Below, one piece after another: positions 1 through 7,555 of a DNA stretch of 8,998 nt. The stretch comes from Firmicutes bacterium UBA3914 (lineage in GTDB: Bacteria > Bacillota > Limnochordia > Darwinibacteriales > Darwinibacteriaceae). Below the pieces are notes generated by a model. The model ran no database searches. It saw only the letters and a program-made list of their open reading frames with translations, and was not told where the DNA came from. Made by a program: the position numbers and the translations under genes. How positions within the stretch are numbered: the first letter of the stretch is position 1; each line of letters begins with the position of its first letter. The stretch spans positions 5,132 to 14,129 of the forward strand of contig DGEY01000017.1 in assembly GCA_002391385.1 (NCBI GenBank), in the 5' to 3' direction.

Positions 1-407
1 CCTTGAAGGTACAGGGAGAGAAGCTGAACTGGCCAGCCGGTCAAAATGAAGATGGCCAGAGCGGTGATGATCACCGATACCAAGAGCCGGAACCGCAGGG
101 TTTCCCGGAACCTCTGCCAGTCCTTGGCTCCCGCAAACTGCGCTCCGTAAATCCCCGCCCCCGACAGGGCTCCGAAAATGGTCAAGTTAAAGACGAACAT
201 GAGGTGGTTGGCAATGGCCACACCTGACAAGTGGGCTGTCCCTAGGTTACCAACCATCACGTTATCCAACAGGTTAACAAAACTGGTTACTGTGTTCTGG
301 ATGATTACGGGGACCACCAGGCTCAGAGCCATCTTGTAAAAGGCGCGATCCCCGATGAACCTGTTTCTAAAGCGCGTCCAGATTCCCGATGCTGAAACGC
401 TGTGCAC
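1..407 (-). CDS. MATE family efflux transporter, N-terminal part (runs off the left edge)
   Basis: This is the first ~135 residues of a MATE (multidrug and toxic compound extrusion) antiporter, an inner-membrane protein of about 450 residues that exports cationic drugs in exchange for Na+ or H+. The family hallmark is the stretch reading FIGDRAFYKMALSLVVPVII, followed by QNTVTNFVNLLDNVMVG, and later GALSGAGIYGAQFAGAKD. Two to three hydrophobic helices are visible before the edge. The frame is open upstream to a stop at 645-647. The possible starts are ATG at 488, TTG at 434 and GTG at 407. I chose GTG 407 because an AGG lies 7 bases before it, a plausible promoter at 477-505 would start transcription below the ATG, and MATE proteins normally begin shortly before the RxFIGD-like segment. 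The family is secure; the start and the substrate are not. It is divergent from the broken gene at 609. Confidence 0.9.
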   Translation of the reverse strand, partial: MHSVSASGIWTRFRNRFIGDRAFYKMALSLVVPVIIQNTVTSFVNLLDNVMVGNLGTAHLSGVAIANHLMFVFNLTIFGALSGAGIYGAQFAGAKDWQRFRETLRFRLLVSVIITALAIFILTGWPVQLLSLYLQ

Positions 408-476
408 TGCTTTGCCTGCCTTTCCATTTGCCAATTGAACATCTAGGGCGAAAGCGGGTTCGAAAGAATCAAGATC

Positions 477-505
477 AGAATACCACATCGCGATAGGGAA
501 GACAA
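477..505 (-). promoter_or_regulatory. Putative sigma-A promoter for the MATE gene, extended -10
   Basis: On the minus strand, TTGTCT (505-500, 4 of 6 consensus bases) is followed by a 17-base spacer and TATTCT (482-477, 4 of 6). TG sits one base before the -10 hexamer, giving an extended -10 element. Transcription would begin near 470, leaving a leader of about 60 bases before the GTG at 407. The hexamers are only moderate, so this rests on spacing plus the extended -10. The rest of the gap between 408 and 608 holds nothing else that I can support. Confidence 0.4.
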
Positions 506-608
506 TTGCGATTATGCGCTGCCCCAGGGTCCAAGGCCGGCGAAAAGCAGGATGACCTGGAAAAATATAGAATGTAAAGGCTAAAGGGTGGCGGAGAGGA
601 GTGTGGCT

Positions 609-1081
609 GTGGAAAAAGATGACGACCGGGGTTATATCCTCAACCTAGGCAGCGGAGACGCTTCGCCCGAGATGGATGTCCATGCCTTTTTGAGGTTCGC
701 CTATCGGGACGAATACGGGTTTTCCAAAGTAACGGGATGTTCCAGGAGGATTTTGGGGGCAACAACGTGTGGCGCAGCTGCCGTCTGAGGAACATGTATG
801 CCCGCAACGCCAGGACAAGGCGATGGGAGTCCTGGAACAGATACCACATCAGCACCATGTACATCCCCGTATTGGATCACACCGACTCCTTTTTTGGCTC
901 AGTGTGGGATTACGTCTTTTGACATATCGCCTTCGACGTTGATTGGGAGCTGAGCCCGGATCGGGACTATGTGTGGGTCCGCAGCGGCGGCGAGGGATTT
1001 GCTCCCAAAGACAAAAAAGTGCCGGTGGTTTACAATCTCGCCCAGCCTGCCCAACCAGATGATACCCGCTGGCTCGATTGA
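609..1081 (+). pseudogene. Broken gene of unknown function: one frameshift and one internal TGA
   Basis: The first segment starts at GTG 609, with the ribosome binding site GGAGAGGAG 7 bases upstream, and reads MEKDDDRGYILNLGSGDASP onward to about base 735. Coding character then moves to another frame from about 737 (MFQEDFGGNNVW...). That frame runs through an in-frame TGA at 920-922 and continues as HIAFDVDWELSPDRDYVWVR to a final TGA at 1079-1081. Both later segments show G/C-rich third codon positions and a protein-like, aromatic-rich composition, so I read them as one original gene of about 157 codons. I do not recognise the family; no signal peptide or membrane helix is visible. The downstream membrane-protein gene follows after 27 bases, which suggests an operon. 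Alternatives are sequencing errors, or recoding of TGA as Trp or selenocysteine. The added frameshift makes decay or error more likely than recoding. Confidence 0.55.
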
Positions 1082-1108
1082 CGAAAGCTCTTGGAAGGGA
1101 TGATTGCT

Positions 1109-1492
1109 GTGCAGACCCTGAAGATCGTGGGCGCCATCATCGGCATTCTGTTCATATGGGGCGGTGTGGAGGCGTATCGCGAGCACCTCCAGCAGAAGTA
1201 CGCTCACGACATCTTCCAGCTGGGCATGATCGCTCTGTTGATGCTGGCGGCGCTTTTGGCCATCGGGATCGACGTGGAGAGACCCGAGCTCACAACTGCC
1301 ATCATCATGGGCTTAACCGCCCTGGCCATCACAGCGTTGGTGCTGGTGTACAATATCAGGATTATGGGCCCGGGGCACGGCATCGCGGCCACCATCATCC
1401 AAGCGGCGGCCTCTTTCCTGATCCTGATCGTGATCCTCTTGCTCCTCTCCGGCCGGGAGAAAAAGAAAAAGCAAGAAGGCGCCCAGCGCTAG
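1109..1492 (+). CDS. Small four-helix membrane protein, unknown function
   Basis: A 127-residue protein beginning MQTLKIVGAIIGILFIWGG. Four hydrophobic segments are visible at about residues 4-22, 35-56, 62-82 and 94-116, followed by a strongly basic cytoplasmic-type tail (REKKKKQEGAQR). I chose GTG 1109 because GGAAGGG (1093-1099) lies 9 bases upstream; the in-frame ATG at 1100 is too close to that site and TTG 1091 precedes it. I do not recognise a family. It follows the broken gene at 609-1081 by 27 bases on the same strand, so the two probably formed one unit. It converges on the DUF401 gene with 40 bases between stop codons. It is clearly an integral membrane protein; nothing visible indicates transport or enzymatic activity. 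Confidence 0.75.
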   Translation: MQTLKIVGAIIGILFIWGGVEAYREHLQQKYAHDIFQLGMIALLMLAALLAIGIDVERPELTTAIIMGLTALAITALVLVYNIRIMGPGHGIAATIIQAAASFLILIVILLLLSGREKKKKQEGAQR

Positions 1493-1503
1493 CGGGGGCG
1501 CTT
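1455..1503 (-). terminator. Possible terminator of the DUF401 transcript
   Basis: On the minus strand a 6-base GC stem, GCGCCC (1501-1496) with GGGCGC (1484-1479), encloses an 11-base loop. It can be extended by an A-U and a G-U pair. A pyrimidine tract rich in T follows (about 1478-1455, including TTTTT twice). It sits 30 bases beyond the DUF401 stop codon and inside the 3' end of the convergent membrane-protein gene. The T tract is interrupted by C and G, so termination strength is uncertain. The same stem has no T run on the plus strand. Confidence 0.4.
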
Positions 1504-1532
1504 GACTCTCCCCTGAAGGCGGCGGGGTACAG

Positions 1533-2759
1533 CTATGCAAGGAAGAGCAGCTGAACCAAGGCCGTCAAAACGATGGCCAGCAGAGGCACGGCCAGTTTCC
1601 CCACGGTCTGGCCATAGCTTGTGCCGAAGTACTGGTTGGTCAAGGCCAGACAGAGGTGGAGGGGAGAGAGCAAGTAGCCGAACATGATGGAAACCAAAAG
1701 CAGGGAAGTGTACGGGGCCAGGAGGGCAGGGGGGAAGAGCGTTGCAAAAAAGGGAGCCAAAAGCCCCGCTGCCGCCATGTGCATGCCCACAAGGTACGCG
1801 GCAACTGCCCCCAGGCCCATCACCAGGATGGGTAGGGGAATGCCGTAGCGGAAGAAGGAAGCGGCCAGTGTACTGGTCACCCCAGAGGCCTCCACCACCG
1901 ATCTGAAGAGCAGCAGGCTGAGGATGGTGAGGGCCAGCTTGTAGTCGATCCAGCGGGTGAAGAGCTCCTTCAGGCGCCCGAGGAGAGCGCGGCTGCGCTT
2001 TTCGCCTGGAAGGTTCCTCAGGAGCGCCCAAAGCAGGCCCCCGGCTGCGGCCAGGTAAAACGGCAGTCCCAAAAGGAGCATTAGACCTAGGATGACCAGG
2101 ATGGGGGAAAAACTCTGCAGGAAGCTCAGCAGATGGCGAAGGGAGCTTTCTTGGCGTGCGTCCGCAGGGGGCAGCTGCGCTCTTTTGAAAAAGAGCAGAT
2201 AGGCTGCGCCTAAGCCCACCAGCATAGGCAGGGCATTGTACTTGATAATGGACTGCTTTGGGATGTCCATCAGCTCGCTGAGGACGATCATGGAGGTGTG
2301 CAGCGGGTAAACGTAGTAGCCGATATGGCGGAAGAAGAGGTTGATGGCTGCTTGGGAGGTGCGGTCCAGATGCAGCGCCCTGGTGTTTTCTTCCACCAGG
2401 GGAGCGGACATGATGGCTCCGCCCGGTACGTTAATTGTGCCGACCAAGGCGGGCAGAAGCATGGCCAGCGCTTTAGGCTTGGGGAACAAGGCCACCAGGG
2501 AACTGATCATCTCTTCTAGGTCGCCAGTTGCTTTCATCACCTTGCCCAGCCCGCTGATGAGGGCCACAGCAAGAACCAGCTGCCAAGTCATGGGGCTTTT
2601 CAGGCCATCCCAGAGCGCAGCGGCAAAGGGCGAGAGCCCCATGGGGGAAAGCAGTCCCGTCAGGGCTGTCCCCACCAAGAGCGCCAGCCCCAGCGAGAGG
2701 CCCTTGGAGACTAGATAGAGGACGGATCCAAAAGCTACGGCAACTCCAACCACTGTCAC
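1533..2759 (-). CDS. DUF401 family integral membrane protein (putative transporter)
   Basis: A 408-residue polytopic membrane protein, matching the usual ~400-residue length of DUF401 (Pfam PF04165, function not established; its fold type suggests an ion-coupled carboxylate-type transporter). Recognisable family segments are NVPGGAIMSAPLVEE at residues 110-124, AAINLFFRHIGYYVYPLH at about 137-154, and LLSPLHLCLALTNQYFG near 363-379. About ten hydrophobic helices are visible. The start is GTG 2759, with GGGGGG 7 bases upstream. The frame is open much further upstream, but that part is arginine-rich, overlaps the HDOD gene on the other strand and looks like its shadow. The protein begins directly in a hydrophobic helix, as expected for this family. 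It is divergent from the HDOD gene; a regulatory link is possible but not shown. The family is confident; the substrate is unknown. Confidence 0.85.
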   Translation of the reverse strand: MTVVGVAVAFGSVLYLVSKGLSLGLALLVGTALTGLLSPMGLSPFAAALWDGLKSPMTWQLVLAVALISGLGKVMKATGDLEEMISSLVALFPKPKALAMLLPALVGTINVPGGAIMSAPLVEENTRALHLDRTSQAAINLFFRHIGYYVYPLHTSMIVLSELMDIPKQSIIKYNALPMLVGLGAAYLLFFKRAQLPPADARQESSLRHLLSFLQSFSPILVILGLMLLLGLPFYLAAAGGLLWALLRNLPGEKRSRALLGRLKELFTRWIDYKLALTILSLLLFRSVVEASGVTSTLAASFFRYGIPLPILVMGLGAVAAYLVGMHMAAAGLLAPFFATLFPPALLAPYTSLLLVSIMFGYLLSPLHLCLALTNQYFGTSYGQTVGKLAVPLLAIVLTALVQLLFLA

Positions 2760-2892
2760 GATGTTACCCCCCAGCCCTGCTCTTCTTCGACGCCGCAGAG
2801 GATTCTCCTTGCTGGTCAGGAGGGTTTTGCCCGTTGGAACAGAACACTTGACACAGACAGCGTCGACTCCAGTTAAGTAAGGGGGCCCGGAA

Positions 2893-3777
2893 GTGTCGAA
2901 CGTGATTCTGCAGGTGCTGGAGCGGGATCTCCCTGAGCTTCCGCCGCAGGTGGCGGAGATCATTGAAGAACTGAGGGATCCGAACCTGATCGACCGCCCA
3001 GTCCTGATTCGCAAGATCAATGAATGCGGCAATCTCGGAGCGGCGGTGCTGCGGGTAGTGAACTCAGTGGGGCAGCGGCGCGGCAGGCGTGCCCGCAGCC
3101 TGGAAGACGCCATACTCCTTGTGGGGCTGGAAGCTACCCGCCACATCATCCTCGGCATCCTGCTGCAGGCTCTCTTCCCCCAGCGCCAGCTGCTGGAGAA
3201 TTTTGACCGCCGCAGCTTTTTCCGCCACTGCCTGGGCACGGGTCTTGCTGCGCAGCTCTTGTGCCAGGAGGCGGGTCTGAGCGGGCGGTTCGATACGTAT
3301 AAGCTCGTCAACTACGGCCTGATCCATGATATTGGGATTTTGGCCCTGGATCGGTGCCTGCCTGTAACCCTGAACCGCATTTTCCAAATCGCCACCGAAG
3401 AGAACATCCCCATCCTGCAGGCTGAGGGGAAGGTTCTCGGCCGGCACACCCATTCGGCCATTGGGCAGTGGGTGTGCACTAAGTGGCACCTGCCCCCCGA
3501 TATCCGCAACGTGGTGCAGTACCACCACGCCCCCAGAAGGGCGCAGGTGAACAAGCAGGAGATCATCATCATGCACATTGCCGATACCATCAGCTTTAAC
3601 TACTACGAATCGCTGCGGGAGTCTGTGCACAAATACGAGATTGAAGCTGATCTGGTGGAGTCTTTGGGCCTCTCCATGGCCCAGATCCTCAAGGTGGAAG
3701 AGGCCCTGCCCCAGCGGGTGGAGCGGGCCCTGGAAATTTTGGAGCCCATCGCCCAAGACGCACCCTGCATCTTCTAA
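2893..3777 (+). CDS. HDOD domain-containing signalling protein
   Basis: A 294-residue soluble protein dominated by an HDOD domain (residues ~12-215), a divergent HD-type domain found in signalling and regulatory proteins; most members have no demonstrated phosphodiesterase activity. The N-terminal part LPELPPQVAEIIEEL and the following helices resemble the usual domain entry. HD-type residues are retained: H112, H145-D146 in the LIHDIG motif, H185/H187, H211/H212 in QYHHAP, and D231 in HIADTIS. Catalytic metal binding therefore cannot be excluded from sequence alone. No receiver, GGDEF or membrane segment is visible, so it is a stand-alone domain with a helical C-terminal extension (about 240-294). 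GTG 2893 follows AAGGGGG by 7 bases. It is divergent from DUF401 and convergent with the transporter operon. The target pathway is unknown. Confidence 0.88.
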   Translation: MSNVILQVLERDLPELPPQVAEIIEELRDPNLIDRPVLIRKINECGNLGAAVLRVVNSVGQRRGRRARSLEDAILLVGLEATRHIILGILLQALFPQRQLLENFDRRSFFRHCLGTGLAAQLLCQEAGLSGRFDTYKLVNYGLIHDIGILALDRCLPVTLNRIFQIATEENIPILQAEGKVLGRHTHSAIGQWVCTKWHLPPDIRNVVQYHHAPRRAQVNKQEIIIMHIADTISFNYYESLRESVHKYEIEADLVESLGLSMAQILKVEEALPQRVERALEILEPIAQDAPCIF

Positions 3778-3816
3778 GGCGGCGCGTTCTAGCCAGCGAA
3801 GCATCACGGCCGGCGG

Positions 3817-4917
3817 TCACCTTTGATCCTCGGCTGTTTTTTGATCCTGCGCCCGGGGCGGTCTCAGCCAGGGAGGTAGAGCCAGACTGAACTGCCTCCT
3901 TTCCCGCAGCGCCATAATGATGCTCTGCAGCACAATGAAGATGTAGAGCAGAAGACCGCTGACGATGGCCTGCAGGTTGGATTGGACCCCCGCCGCCCGA
4001 ATCAGTTCATTGATGGTCAGGAGGGTCAGGGTGCCGATGGGCGCGCCCAAAAGGTTTCCTACTCCGCCGCTGAGCATAACGCCGCCCATGACGTTCGCGG
4101 CAATGGCCTTAATCTCATAGAGCGAGCCGTTGCCGATGTTACCTGCCCCCGTTGTGAGCAGGAAGATAAAGCCGGAGAGCCCGGCGGTGAGTCCGCAGAT
4201 TACGTAGGAGAGAAAGATGGTTCTCTTGACGTTGATGCCCAGCATCCGGGCGCTCTGGCGGTTGCCGCCCACCGCGTAGAGGTTGCGCCCAAAGCGCGAC
4301 CACTTCATCAAGATGGCGTAGAGAACAACCAGGGCTGCCACAACGAACACGCTGGGCTTAATTTCGCTGGGGATGAACACGCCCAGCCGGTTGACGGTAC
4401 CCAGCCAGGGAATTTCGATGGTATACCGCCGCAGGGCCACAAAAGCTGGTTTGGTCACGTTGAGGGGCTCTTTGTGGAGGGTGGTCAAAAGCCCCTGCGC
4501 CAGGAACATCCCGCCCAGGGTGATGATGAAGGGCTGGATCTCTAGATAGGCGATGAGAAATCCATGCATCAGCCCGAAGGCCAGCCCGATCCCCAGGGAC
4601 AGAAACAGCGCGCCCCAGATGTTCCCCGCTCCCGTTTCCAAAAGCAGTGCGCAGGCCATGGTGACCAGTCCGCAGACGGCGCCCACGGAAATATCGATGC
4701 CGCCGCCGATCATGACGATGCACATGCCCAGGGTCACGATGAAGAGCGCCGCGTTCAGGTTGAAAAAGTCAAAGAAGGTCTGGAACTGCCGGAAACTGAC
4801 GGGGAAGCTGATCAGGGCAATCCCGTACATGAGGATAAGGATAATCCCGGCGATGATAAACAGAAGCGTCGAATTGGACATCCTTGTTTTTGGTTTGCCT
4901 TTGTTTAGGGGTCCCAT
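3817..4917 (-). CDS. yjfF: Sugar ABC transporter permease, YjfF-like
   Basis: A 366-residue inner-membrane permease of the BPD_transp_2 (ribose/galactose RbsC-like) family and the second membrane subunit of the importer. It carries the family signature GGGIDISVG (residues 71-79), EIQPFIITLGGMF (126-138), SRFGRNLYAVGGN (207-219) and the ATPase-contacting region EIKAIAANVMGGVMLSGGVG (268-287). These are close to E. coli YjfF in pattern (from memory). The start is ATG 4917, with AAGGAG 7 bases upstream inside the end of the previous gene. A single base separates it from the ytfT stop, so translation is probably coupled. A second ATG (M13) is possible but lies directly after its purine run. It is the last gene of the operon; I see no convincing terminator in the 39 bases separating it from the convergent HDOD gene. 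The gene name is by resemblance. Confidence 0.87.
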   Translation of the reverse strand: MGPLNKGKPKTRMSNSTLLFIIAGIILILMYGIALISFPVSFRQFQTFFDFFNLNAALFIVTLGMCIVMIGGGIDISVGAVCGLVTMACALLLETGAGNIWGALFLSLGIGLAFGLMHGFLIAYLEIQPFIITLGGMFLAQGLLTTLHKEPLNVTKPAFVALRRYTIEIPWLGTVNRLGVFIPSEIKPSVFVVAALVVLYAILMKWSRFGRNLYAVGGNRQSARMLGINVKRTIFLSYVICGLTAGLSGFIFLLTTGAGNIGNGSLYEIKAIAANVMGGVMLSGGVGNLLGAPIGTLTLLTINELIRAAGVQSNLQAIVSGLLLYIFIVLQSIIMALRERRQFSLALPPWLRPPRAQDQKTAEDQR

Positions 4918-4918
4918 C

Positions 4919-6016
4919 TTACTTCTCCTTCTTCGCAGAACTGTCCACAGCCGACACAGCCACTTCCTGGCCCGGGGAATAGCCGGTGGTGATCCCCTTG
5001 ATCCTATCCAGCAGCTTACCGGCATAGGCACTGACCACGGGGGAAGCGATGATCATGAGGACGATGATAAACACCGCCTTGAACGCTTTGATGGCCTCGG
5101 GGTTTACCTCCAAACGGAGCAGGGTCCTGTTGAGCACCTCGATGGTGTACGCCCCGATAATCGACCCCGTGATGCTGAATTTCCCGCCGGCCAGCGAGTT
5201 ACCGCCTAGAGCCACGGCCAAGATTGCATCCATCATGATGAACTTGAGCAGGTTGACACTGTCGTGGCGCCCGGCTTTGTTAACCGCGATGAAGCCCGCG
5301 ACCGCACTGCACACTCCCATGATTAAGAAGGTCAGGAAGATCACCTTCTTGGGGTTGATGCCGTTCAGCCGCGCCGCGCTGGGGTTGACCCCCACGGATT
5401 CCACATAGAGCCGGAGGTTGGTGGTCTTGAGGACCACCACAACCAGCGCGATGAAGACGGCCGTGAGGATGATGGGTGTCTGGATGGGCACACCCGGTAT
5501 GACGGTGCCGATCTGGTTGGAGATGGGGTTCGCCAGGATGGGCGACACCTTCCCATCAATGATAAAGGCGATGGATCTTCCCCCCAGGAAGAGGATGAGG
5601 GTGGCCACCATGGGTTGAACATTGAAGAAGGAAACCAGGGTACCGTTGAAGGCCCCGATGACCATCCCCGCCAGGCAGCTGATGAGAAAACCCGCCAGGA
5701 TCGTCCACACCGTGACATTCCCGGCCCGCAGGACATACTGGACAAAGATGGCGGAACTGATCGCACCGCTCTCACCAATGCTGATGTCCTGGCCCCGGGA
5801 GGCCGCGGTGACCAGGGTCATCCCGATGGACAGGATCACCAGCTCCGAGGCGCCGAAGAGGATATTGGGTATGTTCCCGTACAGTACTCCGTTGATCAGG
5901 GTAATCTTGAAGTAGTCGGCACCCTTGACCAGGTTAATGATCAGGAGCACCACTAAAACGGAGAGGGGAAGGAAGAGATGGGACATACGATTGAACCGTC
6001 TTTTTAACCTTGGCAT
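4919..6016 (-). CDS. ytfT: Sugar ABC transporter permease, YtfT-like
   Basis: A 365-residue inner-membrane permease of the BPD_transp_2 family, which pairs with the YjfF-like subunit to form the sugar channel. Family segments include FNVQPMVATLILFLGGRSIA (131-150), YVESVGVNPSAARLNGIN (204-221) and MDAILAVALGGNSLAGGKF (262-280), the last being the likely ATPase coupling region. They parallel E. coli YtfT closely (KIQPFVATLILMVAGRG, EAVGINIRAAKNAGVN, DAILAVVIGGGSLMGGRF, recalled from memory). One oddity: the segment usually read as GGIDLSVG is SRGQDISIG (73-81) here. ATG 6016 follows a GGGGGG run by 7 bases and is one base past the ATPase stop; M11 is an alternative start. The long polar C-terminal tail (about 341-365) is variable in such proteins. 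The assignment is strong for family and good for subtype. Confidence 0.88.
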   Translation of the reverse strand: MPRLKRRFNRMSHLFLPLSVLVVLLIINLVKGADYFKITLINGVLYGNIPNILFGASELVILSIGMTLVTAASRGQDISIGESGAISSAIFVQYVLRAGNVTVWTILAGFLISCLAGMVIGAFNGTLVSFFNVQPMVATLILFLGGRSIAFIIDGKVSPILANPISNQIGTVIPGVPIQTPIILTAVFIALVVVVLKTTNLRLYVESVGVNPSAARLNGINPKKVIFLTFLIMGVCSAVAGFIAVNKAGRHDSVNLLKFIMMDAILAVALGGNSLAGGKFSITGSIIGAYTIEVLNRTLLRLEVNPEAIKAFKAVFIIVLMIIASPVVSAYAGKLLDRIKGITTGYSPGQEVAVSAVDSSAKKEK

Positions 6017-6017
6017 T

Positions 6018-7520
6018 CTACTCGCCCCCCTGCGCGATCAGCTGCATCACGTTTTGCTCCGTAAGGTCCGCCCCACTCAGTTCGCCCACGATCTCCCGGT
6101 CCTTCATCACGATCAGCCGCGAGCAGACACGGAGCATCTCGTCGATCTCCGAGGAGATGAAGGTGAGGCTCATCCCCTCCGCCGCCAGCTTGAGCACCAG
6201 CTTTTGAATCTCCACCTTGGTGCCCACATCGATCCCCCTTGTGGGTTCATCCAGGATCAGGTACATGGGGTGGGTGAGCAGCCAGCGGGCCAGGATCACC
6301 TTCTGCTGGTTGCCGCCGGAAAGGGATTTGATGGGCGTGTCCAGGGACGGCGTCTTGATATCCAAGAGCTCGATATACTGATCGGCGAACTCTTCAGCCT
6401 GTTTGCGGGACAGCGGCTTGAAAAAGCCCTTCAGCACCTGCAGGGCCAGGATGATATTGTCCCGCACGGAAAGTTCGTCGATGATCCCATCCACCTTGCG
6501 GTCCTCCGGCAAATAGCCGATGCCCTGTTTCATGGCATCCAGGGGAGATTTGATTTTCACCATTTGGCCGTTTACGCGTACTTCACCGCCTGTTACTTTA
6601 TCCGCGGCAAAGATGGCCCGCACACTTTCGCTGCGCCCCGAGCCCAGAAGCCCGGCAAATCCGTTCACCTCGCCTTTGCGGATGGCAAAGTCAAAGGGTC
6701 TCACCCCAGCGGCGCTGGAAAGGTTTTTCGCCGCGAACACAGGTACACTTTCGTCGGTTTGAGGCGGTTCGTGTTTCTTGATGGCCGAAATGTCGCTCAG
6801 CGCTTTACCCATCATCTTGGAGACGAGCTCGATTTGGGAAAGCTCCGCGGTGGGGTATTCGCCGATCAGCTGACCGTTACGCAGCACCGTGATGGTGTCG
6901 CTGATCTCGTAAACCTGATCGATAAAATGGGTAATGAAGATGATTCCTACACCCCGGGCCTTTAGTTCCCGCATGAGTGCAAAGAGCTTTTTCGTTTCAT
7001 CTTCGTCCAGGGAAGATGTGGGCTCGTCCAGGATGAGGATCCTGCAGTCCATATCCACCGCGCGGGCAATGGCGATCATCTGCTGGACGGCAATGGAGCA
7101 GCTGGCCAGTTCCTGGGTGGGACTTGCGGGAATCCCCAGGGAATCCAGCATCTCGGCGGCTCTTTGGTTCATCTGCTTCCAGTTGACGAAAGCGTCCCGG
7201 CTCCGCCCGATAAACATGTTTTCGGCCACGGTCAGATTGGGGCAGAGCGCGATCTCCTGGAAGACCGTGCCTATCCCCATGTTCTGCGCATCTTGGGGCG
7301 ATCTAAAGTTCACCGGCCTTCCCTCGAGGTAAATCTGGCCGGCATCCTTTTGGTACACACCAGTTATGATCTTGATCAGGGTAGATTTGCCCGCCCCATT
7401 TTCGCCCATCAGGGCATGGATCTCACCCTTGCGCAGCACGAAGTCAACGTTGTCCAGAGCTCTGACCCCGGGAAAGGATTTGCAGATCCCTTCCATTTTG
7501 AGAATGATTTCCGGCTGCAA
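6018..7520 (-). CDS. ytfR: Sugar ABC transporter ATPase with two fused nucleotide-binding domains, YtfR-like
   Basis: A 500-residue cytoplasmic ATPase of the RbsA/MglA/YtfR type that energises the importer. Domain 1 has Walker A GENGAGKS (39-46), Walker B ILILDEPTSSLD (161-172) and H-loop H198, but a degenerate signature (CSIAVQQ, 141-147). Domain 2 has the degenerate Walker A usual in this family (GLLGSGRSE, 290-298), an intact signature LSGGNQQ (400-406), Walker B YLILDEPTRGID (420-431), and SSEID where the H-loop would be. Pairing Walker A1 with signature 2 gives one fully equipped site and one degenerate site. The start is TTG 7520, with AAGGAGGG 6 bases upstream; no ATG lies nearby until M9. 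It lies 92 bases after ytfQ, across a strong hairpin, and one base before ytfT. The family is certain; the subtype rests on gene order. Confidence 0.92.
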   Translation of the reverse strand: MQPEIILKMEGICKSFPGVRALDNVDFVLRKGEIHALMGENGAGKSTLIKIITGVYQKDAGQIYLEGRPVNFRSPQDAQNMGIGTVFQEIALCPNLTVAENMFIGRSRDAFVNWKQMNQRAAEMLDSLGIPASPTQELASCSIAVQQMIAIARAVDMDCRILILDEPTSSLDEDETKKLFALMRELKARGVGIIFITHFIDQVYEISDTITVLRNGQLIGEYPTAELSQIELVSKMMGKALSDISAIKKHEPPQTDESVPVFAAKNLSSAAGVRPFDFAIRKGEVNGFAGLLGSGRSESVRAIFAADKVTGGEVRVNGQMVKIKSPLDAMKQGIGYLPEDRKVDGIIDELSVRDNIILALQVLKGFFKPLSRKQAEEFADQYIELLDIKTPSLDTPIKSLSGGNQQKVILARWLLTHPMYLILDEPTRGIDVGTKVEIQKLVLKLAAEGMSLTFISSEIDEMLRVCSRLIVMKDREIVGELSGADLTEQNVMQLIAQGGE

Positions 7521-7555
7521 GCAAAGCCCTCCTTACCGGCATCACATAAATTAAC

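Noticed and set aside
640..864. Minus-strand reading frame opposite the broken gene
   Set aside because: It has no ribosome binding site and no recognisable domain; it is the mirror of the plus-strand coding segments.
920..960. Selenocysteine insertion at TGA 920-922
   Set aside because: I could not find a convincing SECIS-type hairpin immediately downstream, and the same gene also has a frameshift.
2848..2877. Perfect TTGACA upstream of the HDOD gene as a promoter -35
   Set aside because: The best -10 at suitable spacing is GTTAAG (3 of 6), and it would start transcription inside the ribosome binding site at 2881-2885. It is probably a chance match.
2760..3311. N-terminal extension of the DUF401 reading frame to 3311
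   Set aside because: The extension is arginine- and serine-rich, lies opposite the HDOD gene, and precedes a well-placed ribosome binding site and hydrophobic start at 2759.
3778..3845. Terminator for the HDOD gene ending in TTTTTT (around 3835-3840)
   Set aside because: The T run is present, but only a 4-5 base GCCG/CGGC stem with a loop of about 18 bases precedes it, too weak to call.
4918..5031. Extension of the yjfF reading frame upstream to 5031
   Set aside because: It overlaps the end of ytfT, and ATG 4917 has a good ribosome binding site at 7 bases.
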